A stretch of DNA of 64,000 nt from Prosthecobacter sp. SYSU 5D2 (GCF_039655865.1 NZ_JBBYXL010000006.1:359985-423984); one strand, 5' to 3'. Numbered from the stretch's first letter, positions 1-9,240 are shown. Numbers and translations: made by a program. The notes: generated from the letters alone by a model not told the origin.

Positions 1-128
1 GGTGGAGGCCTGTGGTCATGACGGGATGATTTTGGCAGGTTGGCGGAAGATTTTAAAGCAGATAGCGGAAAGAAGGGCCATCTTTTCGATCTGCCCCGCT
101 TTTACTCTTATTCTTTTAAACATCGTTC

Positions 129-2216
129 ATGCCGACCGCTTTAGACGCTCTTCTTTCTGATGTCCCTGGAATGCCTGCGAAGATCGTGAAGGCGCTGGCG
201 AAGGAGCAGGTGATGACGGTGGGGGAGATCGTGGCGTGGCTGCCGTTTCGCCATGAGGACCGGCGGCACATGGAGGGGGCCAGTTTTCAGGTGAGCGAGA
301 TTCCGGCCTGCTACAGGGTCCAGGTGACGAAGACGGGGAACAAATACTTTGGGGCTCGGCGTGGGGCGGGACTGTTTGAAGCGCAGGTAGAGCCGATGGG
401 CGGGGCGGCGATGGGCGGGCTGCTGACGCTGCGCTGGTGGAACATGCCGTTCATGAGCCGGGCCATCGCGGAGGGGCAGGAGCTGATCATTTATGGCAAG
501 GTGAAGGAATTCAAAGGGCGGCTGCTGATGGATCACCCGGAGTATGAGGTGCTGGGAGATGAGGAGGAAACGGTCAAAATCCATAGCGGGCGTATCACGC
601 CGGTTTATCGGCTGAAGGCGGGGGTGACTCAGAAGACGCTGCGCACGGCGGCCTGGCATGTGCTGCAGTCGCTGGGGAATGCTTTTACCCAGGATCTCTT
701 GCCAGTGCCGAGCCCGAAGGGGGAGTTTGCGGGATGGACACGGGCGCGGGCAGTGAAAGCGGTGCATTTTGCGGAGACGATGGAGGATCTGGAGAAGGCG
801 CGGCGGTATTTGGCGCTGGAGGAGTTTTATGGCTATCAGCTCCGCGTGGTGCGGCGGCGGCGGGCGGTGCTGGAGGCGGGCGGTCATGCGCATGTGGCGG
901 GGCCGCTGGCGCGGGAGTTTGCGGAGTCTCTGCCCTTTGAAATGACGGGCGCGCAAAAGCGGTCGCTGGAGGAAATCCAGCGCGACATGGCGAGCAACGC
1001 GCCGATGAACCGGCTACTGCACGGCGATGTGGGCAGCGGCAAGACGGTGGTAGCTTTTGCAGCGATGCTGGGCGCGGTGGAGTCGGGCAAGCAGGCGGCG
1101 CTGATGGCCCCAACGCAGATCCTGGCGGAGCAGCATTTCCAGACGGCACGCAAGTGGCTGGAGCCGCTGGGCCTGAACGTGGCCCTGCGGACGGGGACGC
1201 GGGCGGAGGAGGGGGGCGTGGAACTTTTCAATAAAAAAACGTCATCCAAAAACGATATTTTAATAGGGACCCACGCACTTTTGCATGATGAAAACCTGGT
1301 GCGGAACCTGGGGCTGGTGGTGATTGATGAGCAGCACAAGTTTGGCGTGGCGCAGCGGGCGCGGCTGATTCAGAAAGGCAACACGCCGGATGTGCTGGTG
1401 ATGACGGCGACGCCGATCCCGAGGACGCTGACGCTGACGGTCTATGGGGACCTGGATGTCTCCACGCTGGATGAACGGCCGAAGGAACGGGGCAAAATCA
1501 TCACCAAGGTGAGGCCGGCCACAAAGCAGGCGGAGGCGGCCAAGTTTCTCCTGGAGCAACTGGAGGCCGGGCGGCAGGGATACCTGGTGTATCCGCTGAT
1601 TGAGGAATCCGAGAAGCTGGATGCAACGGCGGCGAAGAAGGGGCATGAGGTGTGGGCCAAACTTTTACCACACTTCCAGGTAGGCCTGCTGCATGGCAAA
1701 CTCAGCGCGGAGGAGAAGGACGCGGTGATGCGGGAATTCCGTGCGGGCAAGCTGGATGCCCTGGTCTCCACGACGGTGATCGAAGTGGGGGTGGATGTGC
1801 CGAATGCGACAGTGATGTACATCCACCATGCGGAGCGCTATGGGCTGGCGCAGTTGCATCAGCTCCGGGGGCGGATCGGGCGCGGTACGCACACTTCCTA
1901 TTGCGTGCTCTTTGTGAAGGACAAGGACGAGGAGGCAAAGTCGCGGCTGGCCATTATGGAGGAGACGACCGACGGATTTCGGATCTCCGAAGAGGATCTG
2001 AAACGGCGCGGACCGGGCGATGTAATGGGCAAGGCCCAGAGCGGACAGGCTCCATTAAAGTTTGCGGAACTTTTGGCCGATACGCGGCTAGTCAGGCTGG
2101 CGCGGCAACTGGCGGAAAAGACGCTGGATGAAGACCCGCTCCTGATGGCCCCGAGGCTGGCGGAGGTGCGGGGTTTTGTTTTCCAGGAGGATGAGCCGGG
2201 GGCGATGAGGCAGTGA
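129..2216 (+). CDS. recG: ATP-dependent DNA helicase RecG
   Basis: RecG remodels stalled replication forks and branched recombination intermediates in the cytoplasm. The 695-residue product has the normal family length. A helix-hairpin/wedge OB-fold region occupies roughly residues 1-250. Walker A GDVGSGKT is at 299-306, the DEQH box at 400-403, TATPIPRT follows near 425, and the helicase C-terminal domain has the QLRGRIGRG motif typical of RecG. The ATG at 129 precedes the conserved N-terminus and no earlier in-frame start is needed. The gene is followed by inverted-repeat DNA and a convergent methyltransferase gene, so it is probably transcribed alone. Bases 1-128 upstream show no gene I can support. 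Confidence 0.97.
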   Translation: MPTALDALLSDVPGMPAKIVKALAKEQVMTVGEIVAWLPFRHEDRRHMEGASFQVSEIPACYRVQVTKTGNKYFGARRGAGLFEAQVEPMGGAAMGGLLTLRWWNMPFMSRAIAEGQELIIYGKVKEFKGRLLMDHPEYEVLGDEEETVKIHSGRITPVYRLKAGVTQKTLRTAAWHVLQSLGNAFTQDLLPVPSPKGEFAGWTRARAVKAVHFAETMEDLEKARRYLALEEFYGYQLRVVRRRRAVLEAGGHAHVAGPLAREFAESLPFEMTGAQKRSLEEIQRDMASNAPMNRLLHGDVGSGKTVVAFAAMLGAVESGKQAALMAPTQILAEQHFQTARKWLEPLGLNVALRTGTRAEEGGVELFNKKTSSKNDILIGTHALLHDENLVRNLGLVVIDEQHKFGVAQRARLIQKGNTPDVLVMTATPIPRTLTLTVYGDLDVSTLDERPKERGKIITKVRPATKQAEAAKFLLEQLEAGRQGYLVYPLIEESEKLDATAAKKGHEVWAKLLPHFQVGLLHGKLSAEEKDAVMREFRAGKLDALVSTTVIEVGVDVPNATVMYIHHAERYGLAQLHQLRGRIGRGTHTSYCVLFVKDKDEEAKSRLAIMEETTDGFRISEEDLKRRGPGDVMGKAQSGQAPLKFAELLADTRLVRLARQLAEKTLDEDPLLMAPRLAEVRGFVFQEDEPGAMRQ

Positions 2217-2243
2217 GCAAGCGGGAGGCAGTTTACGATATAT

Positions 2244-2306
2244 AGTGTTCGGTTTTCAGTATTCTCTTCAGAGTACAAGCGCACTGAAAACTGCATACTG
2301 AACACT
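2244..2306. repeat. Imperfect inverted repeat between convergent genes
   Basis: AGTGTTC (2244-2250) pairs with GAACACT (2300-2306), and TTTTCAGT (2253-2260) pairs with ACTGAAAA (2283-2290). The result is a long, interrupted stem in the short space between recG and the methyltransferase gene. The right arm, read on the minus strand, resembles a sequence upstream of gyrA (26991-27022). It may therefore be a dispersed intergenic repeat rather than a dedicated terminator. Confidence 0.5.
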
Positions 2307-2316
2307 GGCTTCGAAT

Positions 2317-2333
2317 GCCGACGGATCGTCGGC
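2317..2333. terminator. Palindromic hairpin, possible bidirectional terminator
   Basis: A perfect 7-bp stem, GCCGACG/CGTCGGC, with a three-base GAT loop lies between the stop codons of recG (+) and the methyltransferase (-). There is no T-run, so intrinsic termination is uncertain. The hairpin could equally be a small palindromic repeat. Confidence 0.4.
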
Positions 2334-2342
2334 GCTCCATAA

Positions 2343-2918
2343 TTACTTCCGGGCGACGTACACAAACGCGGGCGGCACGTTGCCCCAGACGACGCGGCTG
2401 GTTTCGACACCGGGGAGGCGGTCGTGGAGGAGGCCGCGAAAGCGCTGGCCGCTGGGGAGGCGGTGGAAGCCGTAGTAGGCGAAGGTGGCAAAGCGGCCGC
2501 CCTCTCGAAGATGCGGCAACACATTGCTCAAAATGGCTTCCTGCAGGCAGCGCGGGAAGGCGGTCCAAGGGAGGCCGCTGACGACAACATCGAAGGGTTC
2601 GCGGTCGGCGAGGTAGCTGTTAAAGTCGAACTCCTGGGCGCCGGCGATGCGGAAATCCATGCCGGGAAAACGCGGCTTGAGCTGGGTGACAAAGGTCTCG
2701 TTCAACTCGATACCGAGGTAGCTGGAGCCATGGGGCATAGCATCCAGAATGGCCTCGGTAAAGGCTCCGGTGCCGGGTCCCAGCTCCAGGACGTGCCTGG
2801 CTTTTCCCACTTCGGCGGATTCCATCATGCGATAAGCAAGAGCCTGGCTGGACGGAGCCACAGCGCCCACGGTCTTCCAGTTACGGACGAATTCGTGGAG
2901 AAAAGTGGGGGCGGACAT
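2343..2918 (-). CDS. Class I SAM-dependent methyltransferase (phospholipid N-methyltransferase/KsgA-like fold)
   Basis: The 191-residue protein opens with a sequence typical of short methyltransferases related to phospholipid N-methyltransferase and rRNA adenine dimethylase (LHEFVRNWKTVGAVAPSS at 7-24). SAM-binding motif I is LELGPGTG (44-51), the acidic end of strand 2 is GIELN (69-73), and SGLPW (114-118) is in the motif IV position. The ATG at 2918 was chosen because homology begins there; the frame continues upstream without recognisable sequence. It is divergent from the lipoprotein gene at 2986. The substrate cannot be told from sequence: a membrane phospholipid is the leading guess and rRNA is less likely given the short length. 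Confidence 0.8.
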   Translation of the reverse strand: MSAPTFLHEFVRNWKTVGAVAPSSQALAYRMMESAEVGKARHVLELGPGTGAFTEAILDAMPHGSSYLGIELNETFVTQLKPRFPGMDFRIAGAQEFDFNSYLADREPFDVVVSGLPWTAFPRCLQEAILSNVLPHLREGGRFATFAYYGFHRLPSGQRFRGLLHDRLPGVETSRVVWGNVPPAFVYVARK

Positions 2919-2985
2919 GGCCTGCGGATATAAGCGTACTTGCGAAACGGTGCGAATGTTTTTCCTTGGCAGACGTTCTTCATTT

Positions 2986-3216
2986 ATGACCCTGCTATTG
3001 CGCCTCATAAGTACCGTTGCGCTGGCCACCCTTCTGACCGGTTGCCAGTCCACCGGCAGTTATCGAATCACTCTGAAAGATGGCCGCCAGTATCTCTGCA
3101 AAGGCCGGCCTGAATACCAGGGGAAAACGGGCTATTACCGTTACCGCACCTTTGAAGACCGGGATTCCATGCTGCGCGCGGACGAGGTGCTCATGATCGA
3201 GGAACAAGGCACATGA
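2986..3216 (+). CDS. Small YgdI/YgdR-like (DUF903) lipoprotein
   Basis: This 76-residue protein has a hydrophobic signal ending in the lipobox LTGC (Cys20), so it is predicted to be lipid-anchored in the envelope. The mature part is a short beta-rich domain starting YRITLKDGRQY with conserved aromatic and basic spacing like the YgdI/YgdR (DUF903) SH3-like lipoproteins of enterobacteria. The ATG at 2986 is the only start giving a proper lipoprotein signal. Its stop overlaps the maf start (ATGA at 3213-3216), so the two genes are probably translationally coupled. Function is unknown. Confidence 0.75.
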   Translation: MTLLLRLISTVALATLLTGCQSTGSYRITLKDGRQYLCKGRPEYQGKTGYYRYRTFEDRDSMLRADEVLMIEEQGT

Positions 3217-3788
3217 TGAATCCCACCAAGCTGGTGCTTGCCTCCCAGTCCCCCCGGCGGATCGAGCTGATGCAGGAGGCTGGTTACGTTTTTGACATCC
3301 TGGTTCCAGATGTAGAAGAGGCCCACGATGCCAGCCTGACGCCGGAAGCCCTGACGGTGGAGAATGCACGCCGCAAAGCAGTGGCCGGTGCCCTGCAAAG
3401 GCCGGACGTCCTAGTCATCGGCGCGGATACGCTGGTGTATGTGGATGGCGAGCCGCTGGGCAAACCAGGTGACATGGAGGAGGCGCTGAAGATGATGCGA
3501 CGGCTCTCCGGACGTGGGCACCAGGTGTGTACGGGTGTCTATCTGGCCAGCGAGGGTGGCACAGCGGGCCAGGGCTTTCATGTCATTACCGAGGTGGCTT
3601 TTAAACCGCTGACTGATGAGATCATCCAGGCTTACCATGCCAAGGTGAATCCCTTGGACAAGGCCGGGGCATATGGCATCCAGGAAGCCAGTGAGATGAT
3701 TTTGGAAAGCTATGAGGGATCTTGGACCAATGTGATGGGGCTGCCGATGGAGAGGCTGGGGGAGGTGCTGAAAGCCGTAGGCTTATGA
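3213..3788 (+). CDS. maf: Maf family nucleoside triphosphate pyrophosphatase
   Basis: Maf proteins hydrolyse non-canonical or modified nucleoside triphosphates (dTTP/UTP, m7GTP and related) to monophosphates, acting as house-cleaning enzymes linked to septum control. The 191-residue product has the N-terminal signature LASQSPRR (about 9-16), the GADT motif near residue 70 and the DKAGAYGIQ motif in the C-terminal half, all expected for Maf. The length is normal. The start overlaps the lipoprotein stop and its own stop overlaps the next start (ATGA at 3785-3788), placing it in the middle of a compact operon. Confidence 0.93.
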   Translation: MMNPTKLVLASQSPRRIELMQEAGYVFDILVPDVEEAHDASLTPEALTVENARRKAVAGALQRPDVLVIGADTLVYVDGEPLGKPGDMEEALKMMRRLSGRGHQVCTGVYLASEGGTAGQGFHVITEVAFKPLTDEIIQAYHAKVNPLDKAGAYGIQEASEMILESYEGSWTNVMGLPMERLGEVLKAVGL

Positions 3789-4225
3789 GTGCCGCCAAGA
3801 ATGAAGCCGTTGAAGACGATGAAATCATCATCACGGGCCGCGTGTCCATGTCCCTGCGCATTAGAACCCCATTTGATACCTCCGGTCTCAGCCAGCAGCT
3901 TGGTCTGCCCGCCAAACGCGTTCGTCCCATAGTGAAAGGATTGAACTACTGGTGCGGGGAAATGGAAGACGAAACAGAAGCTCATTCTTCTTACCTCTGT
4001 GACCTTGTGACTTACTGGGTCCAGCATCTCAGTACCCACTCCGAGGTCATCCTGCAGGCAGTCAATGGCGGTGGTGAAGCCACCCTCGTCCTGGCCATGT
4101 TCGTTGATGGCAATCTCGATTTCCAGTTTGAGCCGTCCGACATCGCCACTCTCGCCCAGCTCAAAATGGGCTTCATCTGCGAAGTCTATCCACCCCGCAT
4201 CGAGACCGTACCAGACGCCTCCTGA
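3785..4225 (+). CDS. DUF4279 domain protein
   Basis: The 146-residue soluble protein shows the layout of DUF4279. It has an N-terminal 'FDTSGLSQQLGLPAKRV' segment, a central WVQHLSTHSEVI helix, and a C-terminal 'IATLAQLKMGFICEVYPP' that matches the family's ending of the type LA-x-G-x-x-I-D-x-Y. DUF4279 proteins are often immunity or toxin-antitoxin-adjacent proteins of unknown role. The ATG at 3785 overlaps the maf stop. The family assignment is by eye. Confidence 0.6.
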   Translation: MSAAKNEAVEDDEIIITGRVSMSLRIRTPFDTSGLSQQLGLPAKRVRPIVKGLNYWCGEMEDETEAHSSYLCDLVTYWVQHLSTHSEVILQAVNGGGEATLVLAMFVDGNLDFQFEPSDIATLAQLKMGFICEVYPPRIETVPDAS

Positions 4226-4235
4226 AGTGTTTCTC

Positions 4236-4454
4236 ATGAAGTCATTATCCCCACCCCAGGTGAAGCGGACTCTCTGCATTTTCGATTCCTTTGAGGCTAT
4301 CAGAAAGCACGAGCAGTCTGAATGGAGGGCAATGAGTCCGGTAGCGCGCCTGCGGGCCGTTGAAACCATGCGTCAGCTCAACCACCCAGGCTATGACCCC
4401 GCTACCGCGCGAATTCAGCGATTTTATACAGTTGTTAGACCGGCACAGGTTTAA
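4236..4454 (+). CDS. Small conserved helical protein
   Basis: The 72-residue, charge-rich protein has the pattern 'IFDSFEAIRKHEQSEWRAMSP', followed by a basic helix. This resembles short partner proteins often found beside minimal nucleotidyltransferases (IF-x-SFEEA-x-x-x-E-x-x-x-x-x-x-P). No nucleotidyltransferase is adjacent here, only the DUF4279 gene ten bases upstream. The ATG at 4236 is preferred over upstream frame extensions because those overlap the DUF4279 gene. Function is unknown. Confidence 0.5.
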   Translation: MKSLSPPQVKRTLCIFDSFEAIRKHEQSEWRAMSPVARLRAVETMRQLNHPGYDPATARIQRFYTVVRPAQV

Positions 4455-4497
4455 GTGCTGCGGGGCATAAATGCGGTACTCCGAACGCTTCCCACCC

Positions 4498-5358
4498 TCA
4501 GTTCTGCTTCTCCTCATCCCGAAACTGCGTAGGCGTGAGCTTGGTCATCCGTTTGAAGTCCTTGCTGAAAAAGAACTGGTCGGCGTAGCCTACCTGGCGG
4601 GCGATTTCTTTGACGGGATCATCCGATTCGATGAGGCGACGCTTGGCCTGGTTGATGCGCTCACGGCGCAGCCAGTCAATGGGGCTGGTGCCGATGGCAG
4701 CTTTGAACTGGCGGCTGAAGTGGCTTTCGCTCATGCCGGCGATCTGGGCCAGCTCCACCACGCGGATGGGCTGGTGGAAATACAGCCGCATTTTTTCCAG
4801 GGCCTTCTGCACCGGCATCGGTAAGTCCGGACGGATGAGGTCGGGGTCCGACAGACGGGCATCGAAGGCTTTGGCGATGATGGCGGCGATGGCGGCATTC
4901 ACATTGGCGGCATCGCAGGGGCGGTTGCCATCCAGAAACTGGAAACTGCGCTCAAATTCAACGGCGGCCCCGACGGCATCAAAGCCTCCCAGGACAGGCA
5001 TGGAGCGAACCTCCAACAGCTGGGCCAGGCGGTCGAGCGCGCGGCCTTCTACACGCACCCAATAGACCTCCCATGGGTCTTTGGAGACCGCTCCGTAAGC
5101 GTGCGGGTGGTGGCAGTTCACCCATACGAGCTCTTGCGGGGCGACATCATGGCGCTTGCCGGCGATTTGCACCCACCCCTTGCCTCGGAGACAAAGAATC
5201 AGTTCATGCCCGGGATAAGTTTCCCGCTGAATACGGTGTTCCGTGCCGGCCTTGAGATGACCGGCGCGGACCACGGAATAAAACAAGTCCCTCTGCCAGT
5301 CCGCCGGGGTGGCGTACAGGTTCTTGAGAAACAGGGTTTCCGTGGGCAGTGGAATCAT
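4498..5358 (-). CDS. AraC family transcriptional regulator
   Basis: The 286-residue protein has an N-terminal cupin-like sensing domain (YPGHELILCLRGKGWVQI and HHPHAYG) typical of sugar-responsive AraC/XylS regulators. Its C-terminal pair of helix-turn-helix motifs begins at VVELAQIAGMSESHFSRQFK and ends with VGYADQFFFSKDFKRMTKL-TPTQFR. It should bind DNA in the cytoplasm and respond to a small ligand, possibly a carbohydrate. The ATG at 5358 fits the start of homology, and the longer frame upstream runs through low-similarity sequence. It stands alone, divergent from the SNF2 gene, and no target operon is obvious. Confidence 0.88.
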   Translation of the reverse strand: MIPLPTETLFLKNLYATPADWQRDLFYSVVRAGHLKAGTEHRIQRETYPGHELILCLRGKGWVQIAGKRHDVAPQELVWVNCHHPHAYGAVSKDPWEVYWVRVEGRALDRLAQLLEVRSMPVLGGFDAVGAAVEFERSFQFLDGNRPCDAANVNAAIAAIIAKAFDARLSDPDLIRPDLPMPVQKALEKMRLYFHQPIRVVELAQIAGMSESHFSRQFKAAIGTSPIDWLRRERINQAKRRLIESDDPVKEIARQVGYADQFFFSKDFKRMTKLTPTQFRDEEKQN

Positions 5359-5590
5359 GGCGGTATAATACATCACCAGAGCAGCGCATCTCTTGACCGG
5401 GACACGGTTTTTTTTGAGTTGAGGCCCTCCACAGGGTCCGGGCCGCCGTCCACCGATGTCTCTCTGAGAGGAGGAGGGGAAAGAAAAATGTGTGACAGCC
5501 ACGACATCTCCAAGTCAGCTCTGGCGCAGGGCGGATAGGTGTGCTAAGGCAACCAGTTCCCCCGGTCTCTCCGCCGCGGGCTTTGTGCTC

Positions 5591-8500
5591 ATGCCTGACT
5601 TCGCCACTTCCCTCCCCAGCCTCCTTCAGTCTTTTGATTCGCGCCTCCGCCAGGAAGCAGAAAGACTGGCCGATGATGACGCCATTCGCGGCCTCGACAT
5701 CGTCGAAGATGAAGTTTTAGCCGAGGTGGTCCTGGATGACCGGCGGGTGAATGTGCGGTGGGCTTTGGAAAATGACATCTGGCAGGGCGAAAGCGACTGC
5801 GATGAAACCGCCCTGCACCAGCTCGCCCTGTGCGCAACTTTGATTGCCGCCCAGCGGCGCTTCGCCCGGCAGGCCCCTGGCAGCGGAACCGTGCCCTCCC
5901 TGCCCCCTGAGGAAACCTTCCAGCTCATGCTGGAGCGGCGTCTGGCACGCCAGCTGACACCGGAAGAAGAAGGCTACCTGAGCAAGCTGGAGAAGCGCTT
6001 CCAAAGAGTGCGCCAGAGCGGTCATATCTATGACCAGGACATGGTGCGTCTGCACCCGCGCTGGAGCATCCAGAGCGTGGACCCGCTGGCACTCTGGCCG
6101 GAGCCGCCGGTGAACCTGAAGGAATTTTGGGAGTATGTGGCCCTGGCGCTGCATGAGCGGAGCCTGCCTGCACCGTCGTTTCTGCGAGGCAGCGTGGACA
6201 TTGATGCAGTGCGTGCCCGGCTGAGCGTGTGGCGGCAAGAGCGCACCCTGCCCCTGTGGCGTGAGCGCATCCGCGAACTGCTGAAAAGCCTGAATGAGGG
6301 CGCGCCGCAAAGCCGCCGGAACTGTGACTTCCGGCTCATCATCACCCCGGCCGAGGCCCGGTTGCAAATCAAGTCCGGGGCAGACACCGCCTTCCACAAT
6401 GTCGCTGGCAACGAGCTCGGCAGCCTGGAAACGGAATACGAAAACGGCGCGCTGAACCTGCCGGCTGCGGCTGAGCTGCTGCTGCTGGCCTGCTGCGGCC
6501 AGTCGGGTGCCAATCCTGGAGATGTCTGCCGCTTTGACCTGGATACGCACAGCCGCTGGCTGGGCACGCTTTTCCAGCAGCCCGCCCTTCAGGCCCGGCT
6601 GCTCACGCTGGATGAGATGCCCTTCCGCCGGGTGAGCGAGCCCCTGACCTGGAGCAGCCAGGAAGATGCAGAATCCGGCCAGCTTAAGCTTACGCTGATC
6701 CAGGCAGACGGCACACCGGCCCCGCTGCCGCTGCGGGTCATGCATGGCGCAGAAACGTTGTTCCTCTCCTCAGATACCATCTTCAGCGGCCCCCTCTGGT
6801 TCCCTGAGGAAACCAAGCTGGAAGCACCTGCCACCATCCCGATCAATGCTCTGGCCACCCAGGACGGCATCGCCTTTCTGGACAAACTCGGCCTGCCTCT
6901 GCCTGCGGACATCGCCGCCCGCATCCGCCATGAGCCGCTGCAGGTCAATATCCGCGCCGGCTGCGTGGCCCGGTCGCATGCGACCAGCACGGAACACGCC
7001 GTCTTCCAAGTCGAGGCAGCCACGCCGGATGGCACCGTGCGGGAGGTCCTGCGCTATGCCGGCTGGCAGCCGACGGAGAACGCCCGCCAGGATGACGATG
7101 ACAACAGCATCATCTGCCGCGACCGCAGCGCCCTGGCTCAGGCCGAGGCTACGCTGCAGGAAATGCGCCCTGTTTACGACCCGGAGTATGAAGGCTTCCG
7201 CGTGCGCCTGACGAAGACCTTTCCAGACCAGTTCAATGCCTGGGCCCAGAACATGCCCGAAGGTATGAAGCTCACCGCCGATGAGCGGCTGCAGACCATC
7301 CTGGCGGATCCTCTGATCGCCCGGGTCAGGATTGAGGCCTCACAAACAGCTAACATTGACTGGTTCGACCTCAAGATGGTTTTTGAAGTGGACGGTGCCG
7401 AATTGAAAGCTGCCGACATCCGCCGGCTCATCGCCGCGAAGGGTGGCTTTGTACAACTGGCCGATGGCACCTGGCGGCGCGTGAAGCTGGAGCTCAGCGA
7501 AGAGCAGCAGGAGATGATGGACCAGCTCGGCCTGGACATGGATGAATTTAGCAACGAAGCGCATCGCTTGCACTGGCGTCAGCTCACCGGCCAGGGAGCC
7601 AAGGAGATCATCAATCCGCGTGCCTGGCAGAATCTCACGCAGCGCATGGAGCAGGCCAAGCTGGATGAGAAACCGGAGGTCCCCGAAGGCCTGGGCGTGA
7701 CTCTGCGCCCTTATCAGGAAGAGGGCTTCCATTTCCTCTCCTACCTGAGCTTGAACAAATTTGGCGGCATATTGGCCGATGATATGGGCCTGGGCAAAAC
7801 CATCCAGAGCATCACCTGGATCCTCTGGCTGCGCACCCGTTACCGCAACGCCTGGCCCTGCCTGGTGGTGTGCCCAAAATCCGTCCTGGATGTGTGGGCC
7901 ACGGAGTTTGCCAAAGCCGCGCCTGGGCTGAAAGTGCAGGTGCTCCGCGACAAGGAGGAGCTGGACCTGGAAAGCCTGTACAAAGACTACCATGTGCTGG
8001 TGATGAACTACGCCCAGCTCCGTGGCTGCATCGAGCTGCTGGAATCCGTGAAATGGCTGGCCGTGATCCTGGATGAAGGCCAGCACATTAAAAACCCGGA
8101 CAGCAAGGCCGCCAAGGCCGCCCGCATGCTGAAGGCGGAAAGCCGCCTGGTGCTGAGCGGTACTCCAGTGGAGAACCGGTTGCTGGACCTGTGGAGCCTC
8201 ATGACCTTTGCCGCACCGGGGGCACTGGGGGACCGCAACTACTTCCACCGCCACTTTGACCGTCGCAAGGATGCCAAGGCAAGCGAGCGCCTGGCCGCCC
8301 GCTTGAAACCCTTTTTGTTACGCCGCACCAAATCCCAGGTGGCCAAGGAACTGCCCGCCCGCAGTGAGGAGGCAATGCTGTGCGAGATGAGCGGCACCCA
8401 GGAGCGGCTCTACCGCGAGGAACTGGCCAAGGCCCAGCACATGGTGCTAACGGCCTCCGGCTTTGAGGTGCTGACGCGGAAGCGTTTCGCCATCCTGCAG

Positions 8501-9106
8501 GCATTGACCCGCCTGCGGCAGATCTGCTGCCACCCGGCCCTGGTGGACAAGTCCGCCGGCGATGACGACAGCGCCAAACTGACCTCCACCCTGGAGCTCA
8601 TTGAAGGCCTCCATGCCGAAGGCCACAAGGTGCTTCTCTTCAGCCAGTTCGTGACTATGCTCAGCATCATCCGCGACCGGCTGGATGCCATGAAGATTCC
8701 TCATTACTGGCTGACCGGCAGCACCAACAATCGCTCCGAAGTGGTGGAAAACTTCCAGAAGGATGAAGACCCCTGCGTGTTCCTCCTCTCCCTGAAAGCC
8801 GGTGGCAGCGGTCTGAACCTCACCGCCGCCAGCTACGTCATCCTTTACGATCCCTGGTGGAACCCGGCCGTGGAAGCCCAGGCCATTGACCGTGCGCACC
8901 GCATCGGCCAGACGCAGCCGGTGATGGCCTACCGGATGATCACCAAGAGCACAATCGAAGAGAAGATCATGCTGTTGCAGCAGAAGAAGACGCTCATGTC
9001 CAACAACATCCTCGGCGAAGGCGGCTTCTCCAGCACCCTGGAAAAATCCGACTTCGAGTTCCTCTTTGGCCTGGAAGCTGAAGAAGCGATGCGTGCGGAA
9101 GACTGA
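5591..9106 (+). CDS. SNF2-family DEAD/DEAH-box helicase
   Basis: The 1171-residue protein is a SWI2/SNF2 ATPase. The C-terminal half contains Walker A DDMGLGKT (730-737), DEGQ (828-831), LVLSGTPVEN (motif III), a helicase-C domain with SLKAGGSGLNLTAA, and the family hallmark DRAHRIGQ. It is probably a translocase acting on DNA-bound proteins such as RNA polymerase, by analogy to bacterial SNF2 proteins of the RapA/HepA-like and Bacillus types. The first roughly 680 residues show no domain I recognise. The ATG at 5591 is preferred over a GTG at 5492 that would add 33 residues of poor quality. There are no restriction-modification or defence genes next to it. Confidence 0.9.
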   Translation: MPDFATSLPSLLQSFDSRLRQEAERLADDDAIRGLDIVEDEVLAEVVLDDRRVNVRWALENDIWQGESDCDETALHQLALCATLIAAQRRFARQAPGSGTVPSLPPEETFQLMLERRLARQLTPEEEGYLSKLEKRFQRVRQSGHIYDQDMVRLHPRWSIQSVDPLALWPEPPVNLKEFWEYVALALHERSLPAPSFLRGSVDIDAVRARLSVWRQERTLPLWRERIRELLKSLNEGAPQSRRNCDFRLIITPAEARLQIKSGADTAFHNVAGNELGSLETEYENGALNLPAAAELLLLACCGQSGANPGDVCRFDLDTHSRWLGTLFQQPALQARLLTLDEMPFRRVSEPLTWSSQEDAESGQLKLTLIQADGTPAPLPLRVMHGAETLFLSSDTIFSGPLWFPEETKLEAPATIPINALATQDGIAFLDKLGLPLPADIAARIRHEPLQVNIRAGCVARSHATSTEHAVFQVEAATPDGTVREVLRYAGWQPTENARQDDDDNSIICRDRSALAQAEATLQEMRPVYDPEYEGFRVRLTKTFPDQFNAWAQNMPEGMKLTADERLQTILADPLIARVRIEASQTANIDWFDLKMVFEVDGAELKAADIRRLIAAKGGFVQLADGTWRRVKLELSEEQQEMMDQLGLDMDEFSNEAHRLHWRQLTGQGAKEIINPRAWQNLTQRMEQAKLDEKPEVPEGLGVTLRPYQEEGFHFLSYLSLNKFGGILADDMGLGKTIQSITWILWLRTRYRNAWPCLVVCPKSVLDVWATEFAKAAPGLKVQVLRDKEELDLESLYKDYHVLVMNYAQLRGCIELLESVKWLAVILDEGQHIKNPDSKAAKAARMLKAESRLVLSGTPVENRLLDLWSLMTFAAPGALGDRNYFHRHFDRRKDAKASERLAARLKPFLLRRTKSQVAKELPARSEEAMLCEMSGTQERLYREELAKAQHMVLTASGFEVLTRKRFAILQALTRLRQICCHPALVDKSAGDDDSAKLTSTLELIEGLHAEGHKVLLFSQFVTMLSIIRDRLDAMKIPHYWLTGSTNNRSEVVENFQKDEDPCVFLLSLKAGGSGLNLTAASYVILYDPWWNPAVEAQAIDRAHRIGQTQPVMAYRMITKSTIEEKIMLLQQKKTLMSNNILGEGGFSSTLEKSDFEFLFGLEAEEAMRAED

Positions 9107-9240
9107 TTGCCCCACAAATTCGTGCATCTCGCAATAAGCGGTCAGGTTGAGGGATCAGAGATTCCCTTAGCCTGCCCTTTTTGCATATATTTCTGCTGAA
9201 AATGGGGCGGAAAGGTGTCAATAGTGTCACCCCCCCAACC

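Noticed and set aside
5591..9106. SNF2 helicase as a DISARM-type or other defence component
   Set aside because: Adjacent genes are an AraC regulator and a surface protein; no methylase, phospholipase D or DUF1998 gene is present.
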